A DNA stretch of 64,000 bases, from NCBI GenBank assembly GCA_026706635.1, contig JAPOYJ010000072.1:1-64000 (forward strand). Direction: 5' to 3'. The stretch is from Gemmatimonadota bacterium. GTDB lineage: Bacteria; Gemmatimonadota; Gemmatimonadetes; Longimicrobiales; Gaopeijiaceae. The first letter of the stretch is position 1. Each line of letters opens with the position of its first letter. Made by a program: the position numbers and the translations under genes. This document shows positions 10,685 through 18,915 of this stretch, piece after piece. Under the pieces are notes generated by a model, which saw only the letters and a list, made by a program, of their open reading frames with translations, ran no database searches and was not told where the DNA came from.

Positions 10685-10851
10685 TACAGGAGGGACAGGC
10701 GGGCGAAGTGGTCCAGCCGCGGGTACGGGTCATTGTAAACCATGGATTACATATTGTAAAGCATAGTTTACATGACGAAGAGGCGAGCGAAGCTGTTCGG
10801 CGTGGATGCGGCGATGCTCCCGCCGTGGGAGGTCTGTCCCGGGCTGCTAGC
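10685..10851 (-). repeat. MITE-like repeat, copy 2 (minus orientation)
   Basis: Core palindromes 10755-10772 and 10734-10751 with a 3-bp spacer. The outer end at 10847-10851 reads, on the minus strand, GGCTAGCAGCCCGGGACA, and its TAG is the stop codon of ruvB. After the core, toward queA, a second stretch resembles the left arm again (GCTGGACC...TTCGCCCGCCTGTCC), so the queA leader may hold parts of two copies. Confidence 0.82.
10732..10760 (-). promoter_or_regulatory. Candidate promoter for queA operon in repeat core
   Basis: On the minus strand: TTTACA (10755-10760), 17 bp, TACAAT (10732-10737). The -10-like hexamer is 48 bases from the queA start. Both hexamers overlap the palindromes. 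Match by eye; transcription start not known. Confidence 0.45.
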
Positions 10852-11902
10852 CAAAGAGTCCGGGCTGCCCCTCGTTGACTTCGGCTCCGCCCGCCCGGTC
10901 GGCCGGAAGCTCCCGGCCGCAGAGCTCGTAGGCCCGGGGAGTGGCCAACCGCCCGCGCGGCCCCCTTGCCACCAGCCCCTCGCGGATCAGGAAGGGCTCG
11001 TATACCTCCTCGAGGGTGCCGGAGTCCTCGCCCAGCGCCACGGCGAGCGAGTTCAGCCCCACTGGCCCCCCGTCGAACTTGTCGATGATGGCGAGCAGGA
11101 CCCGCGTGTCCATCGCGTCCAGGCCGTGCTCGTCGACGTCCAGCAGGTCGAGGGCTGAGCGCACCACCTCGGGCTCCAGGACCCCCGACGCCCGCACCTC
11201 GGCGAAGTCGCGCACCCTGCGGAGTAGCCGGTTCGCCACCCGCGGGGTTCCGCGAGCACGTCGTGCCAGCTCGCGCATCCCGGCATCGGTCGCCCCGATC
11301 CCCATCAGCTCGGCGCTCCGCTCGAGGATGACGGCCAGCTCCTCCGGCGGGTAGAAGGAGAGCCGCTCGGTGATCCCGAAGCGCGCCCGCATCGGTGCCG
11401 TCAGGAGCCCGAAGCGGGTCGTGGCGCCGACCAGGGTGAAGGGCTCGACCGCCATCGTCATCGTCTGGGCGCGCGGGCCCTCCGAGAGGCGCACCTCGAC
11501 CCGGTAGTCCTCCATCGCGGGGTAGAGGAACTCCTCGATCACCGGGCGGAGGCGGTGGATCTCGTCGATGAAGAGGATGTCGCCGTCGCGCAGATTGGTG
11601 AGGGCGCCCACCAGGTCGGCTGGCTTCTCGAGTACGGGGCCCGAGGTGTGCGTGAAGTTGACCTGCATCTCGCGCGCCAGGAGCATGGCCAGCGTCGTCT
11701 TGCCGAGACCGGGAGGGCCGTGAAAGAGGATGTGGTCGAGCGGCTCGCGCCGCGCAGTGGCCGCCTCGATAGCGATGCCGAGAACCTCCTTGAGGCGCTC
11801 CTGGCCGATGAAGTCGGCAAGGCTCCGCGGCCTGAGCGACCCCTCCGCCCCGCGCTCGTCGGGAAGCGCCTCGGGGGTGGTGACCTCGACCCGGCTAGCC
11901 AC
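10847..11902 (-). CDS. ruvB: Holliday junction branch migration helicase RuvB
   Basis: 351 residues. AAA+ motor of the RuvAB complex. Walker [11 protein letters not shown], Walker [10 protein letters not shown], sensor region [19 protein letters not shown], and a C-terminal winged helix. Order yebC-ruvC-ruvA-ruvB. Its stop codon TAG is contributed by the end of the repeat element (GGCTAGCAG on the minus strand). Confidence 0.96.
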   Translation of the reverse strand: MASRVEVTTPEALPDERGAEGSLRPRSLADFIGQERLKEVLGIAIEAATARREPLDHILFHGPPGLGKTTLAMLLAREMQVNFTHTSGPVLEKPADLVGALTNLRDGDILFIDEIHRLRPVIEEFLYPAMEDYRVEVRLSEGPRAQTMTMAVEPFTLVGATTRFGLLTAPMRARFGITERLSFYPPEELAVILERSAELMGIGATDAGMRELARRARGTPRVANRLLRRVRDFAEVRASGVLEPEVVRSALDLLDVDEHGLDAMDTRVLLAIIDKFDGGPVGLNSLAVALGEDSGTLEEVYEPFLIREGLVARGPRGRLATPRAYELCGRELPADRAGGAEVNEGQPGLFG

Positions 11903-11908
11903 GGGACG

Positions 11909-12511
11909 CTACCTGCCTTTCGCCGGCCGGCGGCTGGCGAGCACCCGCCTGACGAGCTCCTCGCTCCCCTCCGCCTCCCCCTGCCCCATCGCCTTCTGCA
12001 CGGCGGCGTCCGCGTCGGCGAATGTGTACCCGAGGCCGGTGAGCGCCGCGACGGCCTCCGCGGCAACGCCGGCCTTCCCATCGGGAGCGCCCTCGGAGGC
12101 GGCGATGTCACCCACCTTGTCTGCCAGATCCAGGATGATGCGCTCCGCCGTCTTCTTGCCGAGTCCGCTAACCTGCACCAGCGCACTCGCGTCCTCGGAT
12201 GCGATCGCCCGCGCCAGTCGGCCGGCCCGGTAGGCGCTGAGCATCGCCATCGCGAGGCGGGGACCCACCGTGTGCACCCCGAGAAGCCGTCGAAAGAGCG
12301 CCCGCTCGCTCTCCTCCACGAAGCCGTAGAGGCAGGGCGCGTCGTCCTGGACGACGTAGGCGGTAAGGAGCGTCGCGTCGCCGCCGGGCGGGGGCAGACG
12401 GCCGTGCACCGTGAGCGGAACGTGCACCTCGTAGACGACCCCACCCGCCGTCTCGAGCTCGGCGCGCCCGGGCTCGAGCGCCAGCAGCCGTCCCCTGACC
12501 CTCGCTATCAA
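11909..12511 (-). CDS. ruvA: Holliday junction DNA helicase subunit RuvA
   Basis: 200 residues with the TTG start at 12509-12511, which overlaps the ruvC stop (TTGA) and gives the usual N-terminus MIARVRGRLL. Helix-hairpin-helix repeats (LLGVHTVGPRLAMAML and VSGLGKKTAERIILDL) bind the junction; the C-terminal domain (EAVAALTGLGYTFADADAAV) contacts RuvB. Longer upstream readings of the frame are not conserved. Confidence 0.94.
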   Translation of the reverse strand: MIARVRGRLLALEPGRAELETAGGVVYEVHVPLTVHGRLPPPGGDATLLTAYVVQDDAPCLYGFVEESERALFRRLLGVHTVGPRLAMAMLSAYRAGRLARAIASEDASALVQVSGLGKKTAERIILDLADKVGDIAASEGAPDGKAGVAAEAVAALTGLGYTFADADAAVQKAMGQGEAEGSEELVRRVLASRRPAKGR

Positions 12512-13065
12512 GGCGACACCCGGCCCGCTCCGGTCGGCCGGTCCACCCCGCCCACCGGTACAAGCGGTGCGCGGAAGTGGTGGCAGAGCGCCGCAGCCAC
12601 ACCGTCGGCCGCGTCGCTCGGGGTGGGGTCGGCCGCGAGCCCGAGGTGGCTCCGCACCATGAAGGCGACCTGCTCCTTCGTAGCCGTGCCACTTCCCGCC
12701 ACGGCGCGCTTGATCTGGGCGGGCGCGTACTCCGCGACTGCGAGACCCCGCCCGACAGCCGCCACCACGATCGCGCCGCGCGCCTGCCCGAGCGTAAGCG
12801 CGCTCCGGGCGTTGCGGCCGTGGAAGGCGCTCTCGAGCGACATCGCCGTCGGCGAGTAGTGGTCGATGAGCGTGCAGACCTCCTGGTGGATCTCGTAGAG
12901 CCTCTGGTGCAGCGAGCGGCCGCGCGAAGTCCTGATCGCCCCGCACGCCACGAGCTCCATCCTGGTCGTCGTAGCGCGCGGACCAGACGCGACAACCCCG
13001 AATCCCGTCACGGCGGTGCCGGGATCGATCCCCAGCACGACACTCCTGGTGCGCGAGTCCGTCAA
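12508..13065 (-). CDS. ruvC: Crossover junction endonuclease RuvC
   Basis: 185 residues. Resolves Holliday junctions. RNase H-like fold with acidic residues in VLGIDPGTAVTGFGV, SLESAFHGRN and PSDAADGVAAALCHH. Overlaps yebC and ruvA by four bases each. Confidence 0.95.
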   Translation of the reverse strand: MTDSRTRSVVLGIDPGTAVTGFGVVASGPRATTTRMELVACGAIRTSRGRSLHQRLYEIHQEVCTLIDHYSPTAMSLESAFHGRNARSALTLGQARGAIVVAAVGRGLAVAEYAPAQIKRAVAGSGTATKEQVAFMVRSHLGLAADPTPSDAADGVAAALCHHFRAPLVPVGGVDRPTGAGRVSP

Positions 13066-13808
13066 CGCTCCCCCGCCAGGAGCGCCTCGTCCAGGTCGGC
13101 GTTGGAGTCGACGTGCTGCACGTCGTCGTGGTCGTCCAGCAGCTCGAGCAGCTTGAGGAGCTGCCCGCCATCGCGGCCGCTCACCGCGATCTCGTTCTTA
13201 GCCACCATCGCCAGCTCCGCGGCCACCACCGGGATCCCCGCCGAGACCAGCTCCTGGCGCACTTCGTGGAGGGTGCCGGCCTCGGTAGTCACCACGTACT
13301 CCCCGTTCACGCTCGCCACATCCTCGGCACCTGCCTCCACAGCGGCCTCGAAGACCGCGTCCTCGTCCAGATCGGACCCGTCCACGGTGATCACGCCCCT
13401 GCGATCGAACTGCCACGCCACCGACCCGGATGTGCCCAGATTCCCGCCGTTCTTGTCCAGGATGTGGCGCACCTCGGCCACCGTGCGCTTCTGGTTGTCG
13501 GTGAGCGTCCGGATGTAGAGCGCCACCCCGCCGGGCCCGTAGCCCTCGTAGGCGATCTCCTCGTAGGTGACGCCCTCCAGCTCCCCGGTGCCCCGCTTGA
13601 TCGCCCGGTCGATGTTCTCCTGCGGCATGTTGGCGGCCTTGGCCGTGTCGACCGCGAGGCGGAGGCGGGGGTTGAAGTTGGGGTCGCCCCCCCCTTCCCT
13701 GGCCGCGACGGTGAGTTCCCGGATCAGCTTGGTGAAGACCTGCCCGCGGCGCTGGTCGTTGGCGGCCTTCTTGCGCTTGATCTGCGCCCACTTGCTGTGC
13801 CCCGCCAC
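13062..13808 (-). CDS. yebC: YebC/PmpR-family regulator
   Basis: 248 residues. Starts MAGHSKWAQIKRKKAANDQRRG, the family hallmark. Members act as transcriptional regulators or as helpers of ribosomes at proline stretches. First gene of the yebC-ruvCAB operon. Confidence 0.95.
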   Translation of the reverse strand: MAGHSKWAQIKRKKAANDQRRGQVFTKLIRELTVAAREGGGDPNFNPRLRLAVDTAKAANMPQENIDRAIKRGTGELEGVTYEEIAYEGYGPGGVALYIRTLTDNQKRTVAEVRHILDKNGGNLGTSGSVAWQFDRRGVITVDGSDLDEDAVFEAAVEAGAEDVASVNGEYVVTTEAGTLHEVRQELVSAGIPVVAAELAMVAKNEIAVSGRDGGQLLKLLELLDDHDDVQHVDSNADLDEALLAGER

Positions 13809-14117
13809 GGCGGACTCCCTTCGGTGCGGGTGGGTGGAGGATGGGCGGCAGGAGAGTGGCCCGCCGACCGCCGGGCTCGAAAAAATATACAGCAGGAGGC
13901 GTGGCTGCCGGGGCCGTGTGCCAGACTGGATGCACGGTGTTCCTGCGCAACTGGTGCCTCTGGCTACGGTATCCCGCGCAATTCCCGGAGTGCTCGTGTA
14001 GTGCGCTGCGCTGGTACCCGACGGGCACCTTGCGTATCATTACCGCGCCCTGCCAGCTAAGCTGCTGGGCGCGGCCGCGGATGGTCTTCCACGCACTGCT
14101 AGGAGAGCCTGCCGGAA
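13809..14117. promoter_or_regulatory. Divergent intergenic region yebC / lipA
   Basis: No gene seen. An AT-rich island at about 13879-13893 (AAAAAATATACAGC) gives TGTATATT on the minus strand, a candidate -10 for yebC. TATCAT near 14034 is a weak -10 candidate for lipA. The stretch TCTTCCACGCACTGCTAGG near 14088-14102 resembles a decayed right end of the dispersed repeat. Confidence 0.4.
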
Positions 14118-15212
14118 GTGACATTGCCAACCGAAGCGGTTCAGCCGGAGGAAGCGCCGCTGCTAGGATACGCCCCCACCGGCAAGGACAGCGGGAAGGT
14201 CAAGCCCAAGGGCACCACCCGGATCCGCGCCCACCGCAGGCTCAAGACCATCGCGATCGCCGACCGCAAGCCGCCGTGGCTGAAGGTGCGCTCGCCCGGA
14301 GGTCCGAACTACCTGCGCCTCAAGCGGCTCATGCGCAGCCAGGCGCTGCACACGGTCTGCGAGGAGGCTGGCTGTCCGAATATCGGGGAGTGCTGGGAGG
14401 CCGGCACCGCCACCTTCATGATCCTGGGCGATGTCTGCACCCGCGCCTGCAAGTACTGCGCCGTGGCCCACGGGCTCCCCACCGAACTCGATCTCGACGA
14501 GCCGCGGCGCGTCGCCGAGACGATCGAGGCGATGGCGCTTGAGCATGTGGTCATCACCTCGGTCAACCGGGACGAGCTGGCCGACGGCGGCGCCGGCGTC
14601 TACGCCTCCACCATCCGCGAGGTGCGCACCCGGCTGCCGGAGTGCTCGGTCGAGGTGCTGATCCCCGACTTCAAGGGCGACGAGGGTGCGCTTCGGATGG
14701 TGATGGAGGCACGCCCGGCGATCCTCGGCCACAACCTGGAGACCGTCGAGCGGCTGCATCCCGAGGTGCGTCCCGGCGGGCGCTACTGGCGCTCGATCTC
14801 GTACCTGGGACTCGCGAAGCGGATCAACCCGTCGATCCTCACCAAGACCGGGGTCATCCTCGGGATGGGAGAGACCGAGGGCGAGATACGCCAGGCGATG
14901 GGCGACCTGCGCGAGGCATCGGTCGACATCCTGACGCTCGGGCAGTACCTGCGTCCGTCGAGGCAGCACATCCCAGTCGCCCGGTGGGTGACTCCGTCGG
15001 AGTTCGAGGAGTGGAAGGCGATCGGCGAGGGGGAGTACGGCTTCGGCCACGTCGAGTCCGGCCCCCTGGTGCGCTCCAGCTACCATGCCAAGGAGCAGGC
15101 GCGCGAGGTCGAGGCGGGGGGTGCCGGACCGATCACCGAGGTGCTGGAGGTTGATCTGCCGGCCCCGGCCGAGGTACTGGCGCCGTGCGGTGCCAACCCC
15201 GGGGCGGGCTGA
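14118..15212 (+). CDS. lipA: Lipoyl synthase
   Basis: 364 residues, GTG start. Radical-SAM enzyme that inserts sulfur into octanoyl groups on E2 proteins. The auxiliary cluster motif CEEAGCPNIGEC (CX4CX5C) and the radical-SAM motif CTRACKYC (CX3CX2C) are both intact. It lies three bases before pdhA, and its product activates the lipoyl domain of PdhC in the same cluster. The N-terminus is about 40 residues longer than in enteric LipA. No lipB is present. Confidence 0.95.
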   Translation: MTLPTEAVQPEEAPLLGYAPTGKDSGKVKPKGTTRIRAHRRLKTIAIADRKPPWLKVRSPGGPNYLRLKRLMRSQALHTVCEEAGCPNIGECWEAGTATFMILGDVCTRACKYCAVAHGLPTELDLDEPRRVAETIEAMALEHVVITSVNRDELADGGAGVYASTIREVRTRLPECSVEVLIPDFKGDEGALRMVMEARPAILGHNLETVERLHPEVRPGGRYWRSISYLGLAKRINPSILTKTGVILGMGETEGEIRQAMGDLREASVDILTLGQYLRPSRQHIPVARWVTPSEFEEWKAIGEGEYGFGHVESGPLVRSSYHAKEQAREVEAGGAGPITEVLEVDLPAPAEVLAPCGANPGAG

Positions 15213-15215
15213 CCC

Positions 15216-16343
15216 GTGCCCTCCGCGGGAACCGAGCAGGGCGACATGCCGGGAGGGGTCGGCGCGCCTGAGGCCGAAGGTAGCCCCGATGAGGGTGGAA
15301 TCGCCGGGTTCTCGCGCGAGGAGATGCACGCCCTCCTCGCCGAGATGCTCCTCTACCGCCGCTTCGAGGAGAAGGCGGAGGAGGCGTACGCAATCGGGAA
15401 GATCGGCGGGTTCTGCCACCTCCACATCGGCCAGGAGGCGCTCTCCGCAGGCGCGATCGGGCCGCTTCGGAGTGACGACCAGGTCATCACCGCCTACCGC
15501 GAACACACCCAGGCGATCGCAAAGGGAATATCGCCGAGGGCGGCGATGGCGGAGCTCTTCGGGCGGGTGGACGGATGCTCGGGGGGACGGGGCGGGTCGA
15601 TGCACCTCTTCGACCCCTCGGTGGGGTTCTACGGGGGCCACGGGATCGTGGGCGGCCAGATTCCGCTCGGCGCCGGGCTCGCGTGGGCGATCCGCTACCG
15701 GGGGGGCGACCAGATCTGCCTCTGCTTCATGGGCGACGCGGCCGTCAACCAGGGTGCCTTCCTGGAGTCGCTCAACATGTCCGCGATCTGGCAGCTGCCG
15801 ATCATCTACGTCGTCGAGAACAACGGATACGGGATGGGGACGGCCTTCTCGCGCGTCTCCGTCACCGAGATGGAGAGCCGCTCCGGCGCCTACGGCATCC
15901 CGGCGCACACCGTGGACGGCCAGGACGTCCTGGAGTGCTACCGCTTCTTCGAGGCGCTCGCCGAGGAGGTGCGCGGAGGCGACGGCCCGCACTTCGTGAA
16001 CGCCGTCACCTACCGCTTCCGGGGGCACTCGATGTCGGACCCGGTCTCGGGGACCTACCGCTCCAGGAAGGAGGTCGAGAGCCAGAAGAGGGAGCGGGAC
16101 CCGATCTCGCTCCTCCGCGACCGCATGTTCGAGGCGGGCCTCCTGACCCCCGAGGAGCTGCAGGCGCACGACGACCGCGCCCGCGAGCTCTGCGCGGACG
16201 CCGCCGACTTCGCGGACTCGTCGCCGACGCCGGACCCCGCCACCCTCTACGACCACGTCTACGCCGAGGTCGGCGATCGCGGACGCCTCTTCCTGGATGG
16301 GCGGGATGCGGCGCGCGCGGCCGCCGGAGGTGCCGGGCGATGA
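15216..16343 (+). CDS. pdhA: Pyruvate dehydrogenase E1 alpha
   Basis: 375 residues, GTG start. With PdhB decarboxylates pyruvate using thiamine diphosphate. The TPP motif GDAAVNQGAFLESLNMSAIWQLPIIYVVENN is split by a short loop as in the family; YREHTQAI and the phosphorylation-loop-like RFRGHSMSDP are present. ATGA overlap with pdhB. The first 30 residues are low-complexity. Confidence 0.94.
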   Translation: MPSAGTEQGDMPGGVGAPEAEGSPDEGGIAGFSREEMHALLAEMLLYRRFEEKAEEAYAIGKIGGFCHLHIGQEALSAGAIGPLRSDDQVITAYREHTQAIAKGISPRAAMAELFGRVDGCSGGRGGSMHLFDPSVGFYGGHGIVGGQIPLGAGLAWAIRYRGGDQICLCFMGDAAVNQGAFLESLNMSAIWQLPIIYVVENNGYGMGTAFSRVSVTEMESRSGAYGIPAHTVDGQDVLECYRFFEALAEEVRGGDGPHFVNAVTYRFRGHSMSDPVSGTYRSRKEVESQKRERDPISLLRDRMFEAGLLTPEELQAHDDRARELCADAADFADSSPTPDPATLYDHVYAEVGDRGRLFLDGRDAARAAAGGAGR

Positions 16344-17320
16344 CCGAGATGACGTACCGGGACGCCCTCAACGCTGCCATGCTCCAGGAGATGGACCGCG
16401 ACGACTCGGTCTTCCTCCTGGGGGAGGAGGTCGCCGAGTACGACGGCGCCTACAAGGTCTCGCGCGGCATGCTCGAACGCTACGGCGAGCGGCGGGTGGT
16501 CGACGCTCCGATCAGCGAGCTCGGGTTCGCGGGTCTCTGCGTCGGGGCCGCGATGGCCGGACTCAGGCCGATCTGCGAGTTCATGACCTTCAACTTCTCG
16601 ATCCTGGCGCTGGACCAGGTGATCAACGGCGCTGCCAAGATGCTCTACATGAGCAACGGGCAGATTCCGGTGCCGATCGTCTTCCGGGGTCCGACGGGGG
16701 CCGCGCTCCAGCTCTCCGCGCAGCATTCGCAGGCGTGCGAGGTCTACTACGCGCACGCGCCCGGCGTGAAGCTCGTCGTGCCAGGCACCCCGGCCGATGC
16801 CAAGGGCCTCCTGGCGGCCGCGATCCGCGACGACGACCCGGTTGCCGTCATGGAGGGCGAGCTCCTCTACAACGTGCGCGGCGAGGTCCCCGACGGCGAG
16901 CACGTGGTCCCCCTGGGGGTGGCCGACCTGAAGCGGTCCGGGGGCGATGTGAGCATAATCACGCACGGCAAGATGATCCACGTCGCGCTGCAGGCGGCGG
17001 GGCAGCTGGCGCAAGATGGAATCGAGGCCGATGTGCTCGATCTGCGGTCGCTCAGGCCGCTGGATGTGGACGCGATCCTGGCGACGGTGGCCCGCACCAA
17101 CCGCGCCGTCTACCTGGAGGAGGGGTGGCCCTTCGCCGGGGTCGGCGCCCAGGTGGCGTCGCTGATCCAGCAGGAGGCCTTCGACGACCTCGACGCTCCG
17201 GTTGCCAGGGTGACGCAGGCCGACGTCCCGATGCCCTACGCCAAGAACCTCGAGCAGCTCGCCAAGCCCGGTGCCAAGGCCGTGGTGGAGGCGTGCCGCA
17301 GGGTCCTCTACCTGGGGTAG
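16340..17320 (+). CDS. pdhB: Pyruvate dehydrogenase E1 beta
   Basis: 326 residues. Transketolase-type partner of PdhA (N-terminus MTYRDALNAAMLQEMDRD; GEEVAEYDGAYKVSRG; EFMTFNF; AQHSQ). The ATG overlaps the pdhA stop. Its TAG stop lies at the left edge of a repeat element, which separates it from pdhC. Confidence 0.95.
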   Translation: MTEMTYRDALNAAMLQEMDRDDSVFLLGEEVAEYDGAYKVSRGMLERYGERRVVDAPISELGFAGLCVGAAMAGLRPICEFMTFNFSILALDQVINGAAKMLYMSNGQIPVPIVFRGPTGAALQLSAQHSQACEVYYAHAPGVKLVVPGTPADAKGLLAAAIRDDDPVAVMEGELLYNVRGEVPDGEHVVPLGVADLKRSGGDVSIITHGKMIHVALQAAGQLAQDGIEADVLDLRSLRPLDVDAILATVARTNRAVYLEEGWPFAGVGAQVASLIQQEAFDDLDAPVARVTQADVPMPYAKNLEQLAKPGAKAVVEACRRVLYLG

Positions 17321-17577
17321 GCAGCCCGTGAACAACCCTCCCACGGCATTCGAGCAGCGCTGCATCCCCGCTGGACCGCTTCGCTCGCCTGTCCGCATTG
17401 TAATGTATGCATTACAATATGTAATCTCTGATTTACATTGCCTCTACCCTCGGCTTCGCTCTGTGTTGCTCCTCGGGCCAATAGCGCTGCGGCTATTGGC
17501 CCTTCGTCGCGCCTTGCCAGCGGAGCGCTTCGCCGCTCTCGGTGCTCGCGCGAGGCTGTCCACGGACTGCTAGCGAC
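17318..17577 (+). repeat. MITE-like repeat, copy 3 (full length)
   Basis: The best complete copy, about 255 bp. Left end TAGGCAGCCCGTGAACA, right end TGTCCACGGACTGCTAG: imperfect terminal inverted repeats flanked by TAG on both sides. Inside are a small CCGTG/CACGG hairpin, the twin-palindrome core (17399-17416 and 17420-17437; the first has perfect 7-bp arms TGTAATG/CATTACA), and an 11-bp perfect hairpin GGGCCAATAGC/GCTATTGGCCC. It sits between pdhB and pdhC, ending just before the pdhC start. Confidence 0.88.
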
Positions 17578-18855
17578 ATGGCTACCAAGGTTCATATGGA
17601 GGCGCTCTCGCCGACGATGGAGGAGGGCCAGGTCGTGCGCTGGCTGAAGGAGGTCGGCGACCCGGTCGGGCAGGGCGACATACTCGCCGAGATCGAGACC
17701 GACAAGGCGACGATGGAGCTGGTGGCGCGTGGGGAGGGTCTGCTGAGGCGGATCCTCGTGGCCGCAGGGGGAACGGCGCCGGTCGGCGAGGTGATCGCGA
17801 TCATAGCAGCCGAGGGAGAGGAGGTCGAGGCGGCCCCGGATGCGGGTCCGACCGGTAGCGAGGCGACGGCGGAACGGGCGGCGGACAGCTCCCAAGGGGA
17901 GCGAGAAGCGGAGTCGGGCGGCTCCGAAGACCCGGCGGCACCTTCGACGACCGCACGGCGAGGCGCGGCCGGAAGGGTCAGGGCGTCGCCTCTCTCAAAG
18001 CGCCTTGCGCTTCAGCTGGGGGTGGAGATCGAGTCCCTGGAGGGCACGGGGCCGGGCGGGCGGGTGGTCAGGCGCGATGTGGAGGCGGCCGCGGAGGCAC
18101 GGGCGGCGCAGGAGGAGCGCGATGCGGGGCCGGGGCCGGTGTCGGGTGCCGCACTCCACCCGGAGGAGGAGTTCGAGGACGTTCCTCTCACCCAGATGCG
18201 GAAGACGGTCGCCCGCCGTCTCGCCGAGTCGCTCGGTCCGGTGCCCCACTTCTACCTGACGGTCGACGTCGACATGACCAGGGCGCTCGCCGCCCGCGCC
18301 CGCGTGAACGAGATCCTCTCTCGGAACGGCGGCAAGGCGTCTGTAAACGACGTGATCATCAAGGCGGCGGCCGTGGCGCTGACCCGTCACCCCGAGTGCA
18401 ACGCCTGGTGGCGGGGCAGCTCCATCCGGCGCTTCAATCGCGTCCATATGGGGGTGGCGGTGGCGGTCCCCGACGGGCTCATCACCCCCGTGATCCGCGA
18501 TGCGCACATGAAGGGCCTGGATGCGATCAGCCGAGAGGTGCGCGAGCTGGCCGCGCGGGCCCGCGAGAAGAAGCTTCAACCGCACGAATACACTGGCTCG
18601 ACCTTCTCGATCTCCAACCTGGGGATGTTCGGGATCGAGGAGTTCACCGGCGTCATCAATCCACCGGAGGCCGGCATCCTGGCCGTCGGCGCGGTCGAGG
18701 AGCGCCCGGTCGCCTTCGCCGGCGAGGTTTTGCTTCGCAGCCGCATGCGAATCACGATGAGCTGCGACCACCGCGTCATCGACGGTGCCCAGGGAGCCCG
18801 ATTCCTGGCGACGCTGAAGTCCTACCTGGAAGAGCCTCTGGCGATTCTCATCTAG
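17578..18855 (+). CDS. pdhC: Pyruvate dehydrogenase E2 (dihydrolipoamide acetyltransferase)
   Basis: 425 residues. N-terminal lipoyl domain with the lipoylated lysine in EIETDKATMEL (about 40-50), an Ala/Glu-rich linker, a peripheral-subunit-binding domain (ASPLSKRLALQLGVEI...GTGPGGRVVRRDV) and the acyltransferase domain with catalytic MSCDHRVIDGA near the end. The ATG at 17578 is three bases beyond the right end of the repeat. Its stop TAG is the start of another repeat fragment. Confidence 0.95.
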   Translation: MATKVHMEALSPTMEEGQVVRWLKEVGDPVGQGDILAEIETDKATMELVARGEGLLRRILVAAGGTAPVGEVIAIIAAEGEEVEAAPDAGPTGSEATAERAADSSQGEREAESGGSEDPAAPSTTARRGAAGRVRASPLSKRLALQLGVEIESLEGTGPGGRVVRRDVEAAAEARAAQEERDAGPGPVSGAALHPEEEFEDVPLTQMRKTVARRLAESLGPVPHFYLTVDVDMTRALAARARVNEILSRNGGKASVNDVIIKAAAVALTRHPECNAWWRGSSIRRFNRVHMGVAVAVPDGLITPVIRDAHMKGLDAISREVRELAARAREKKLQPHEYTGSTFSISNLGMFGIEEFTGVINPPEAGILAVGAVEERPVAFAGEVLLRSRMRITMSCDHRVIDGAQGARFLATLKSYLEEPLAILI

Positions 18856-18889
18856 CAGCCTGTGGACGAACCTCCCACGGCATTCGAGC
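18853..18889 (+). repeat. Repeat element left-end fragment, copy 4
   Basis: TAGCAGCCTGTGGACGAACC followed by TCCCACGGCATTCGAG: only the left arm remains. The TAG serves as the pdhC stop codon. Confidence 0.85.
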
Positions 18890-18915
18890 TAGCACGAACG
18901 ATTGGCGAGCAGACA

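Noticed and set aside
18862-18915. Earlier GTG start for lpd
   Set aside because: The added residues are translation of the repeat left end; family conservation begins at 18916.
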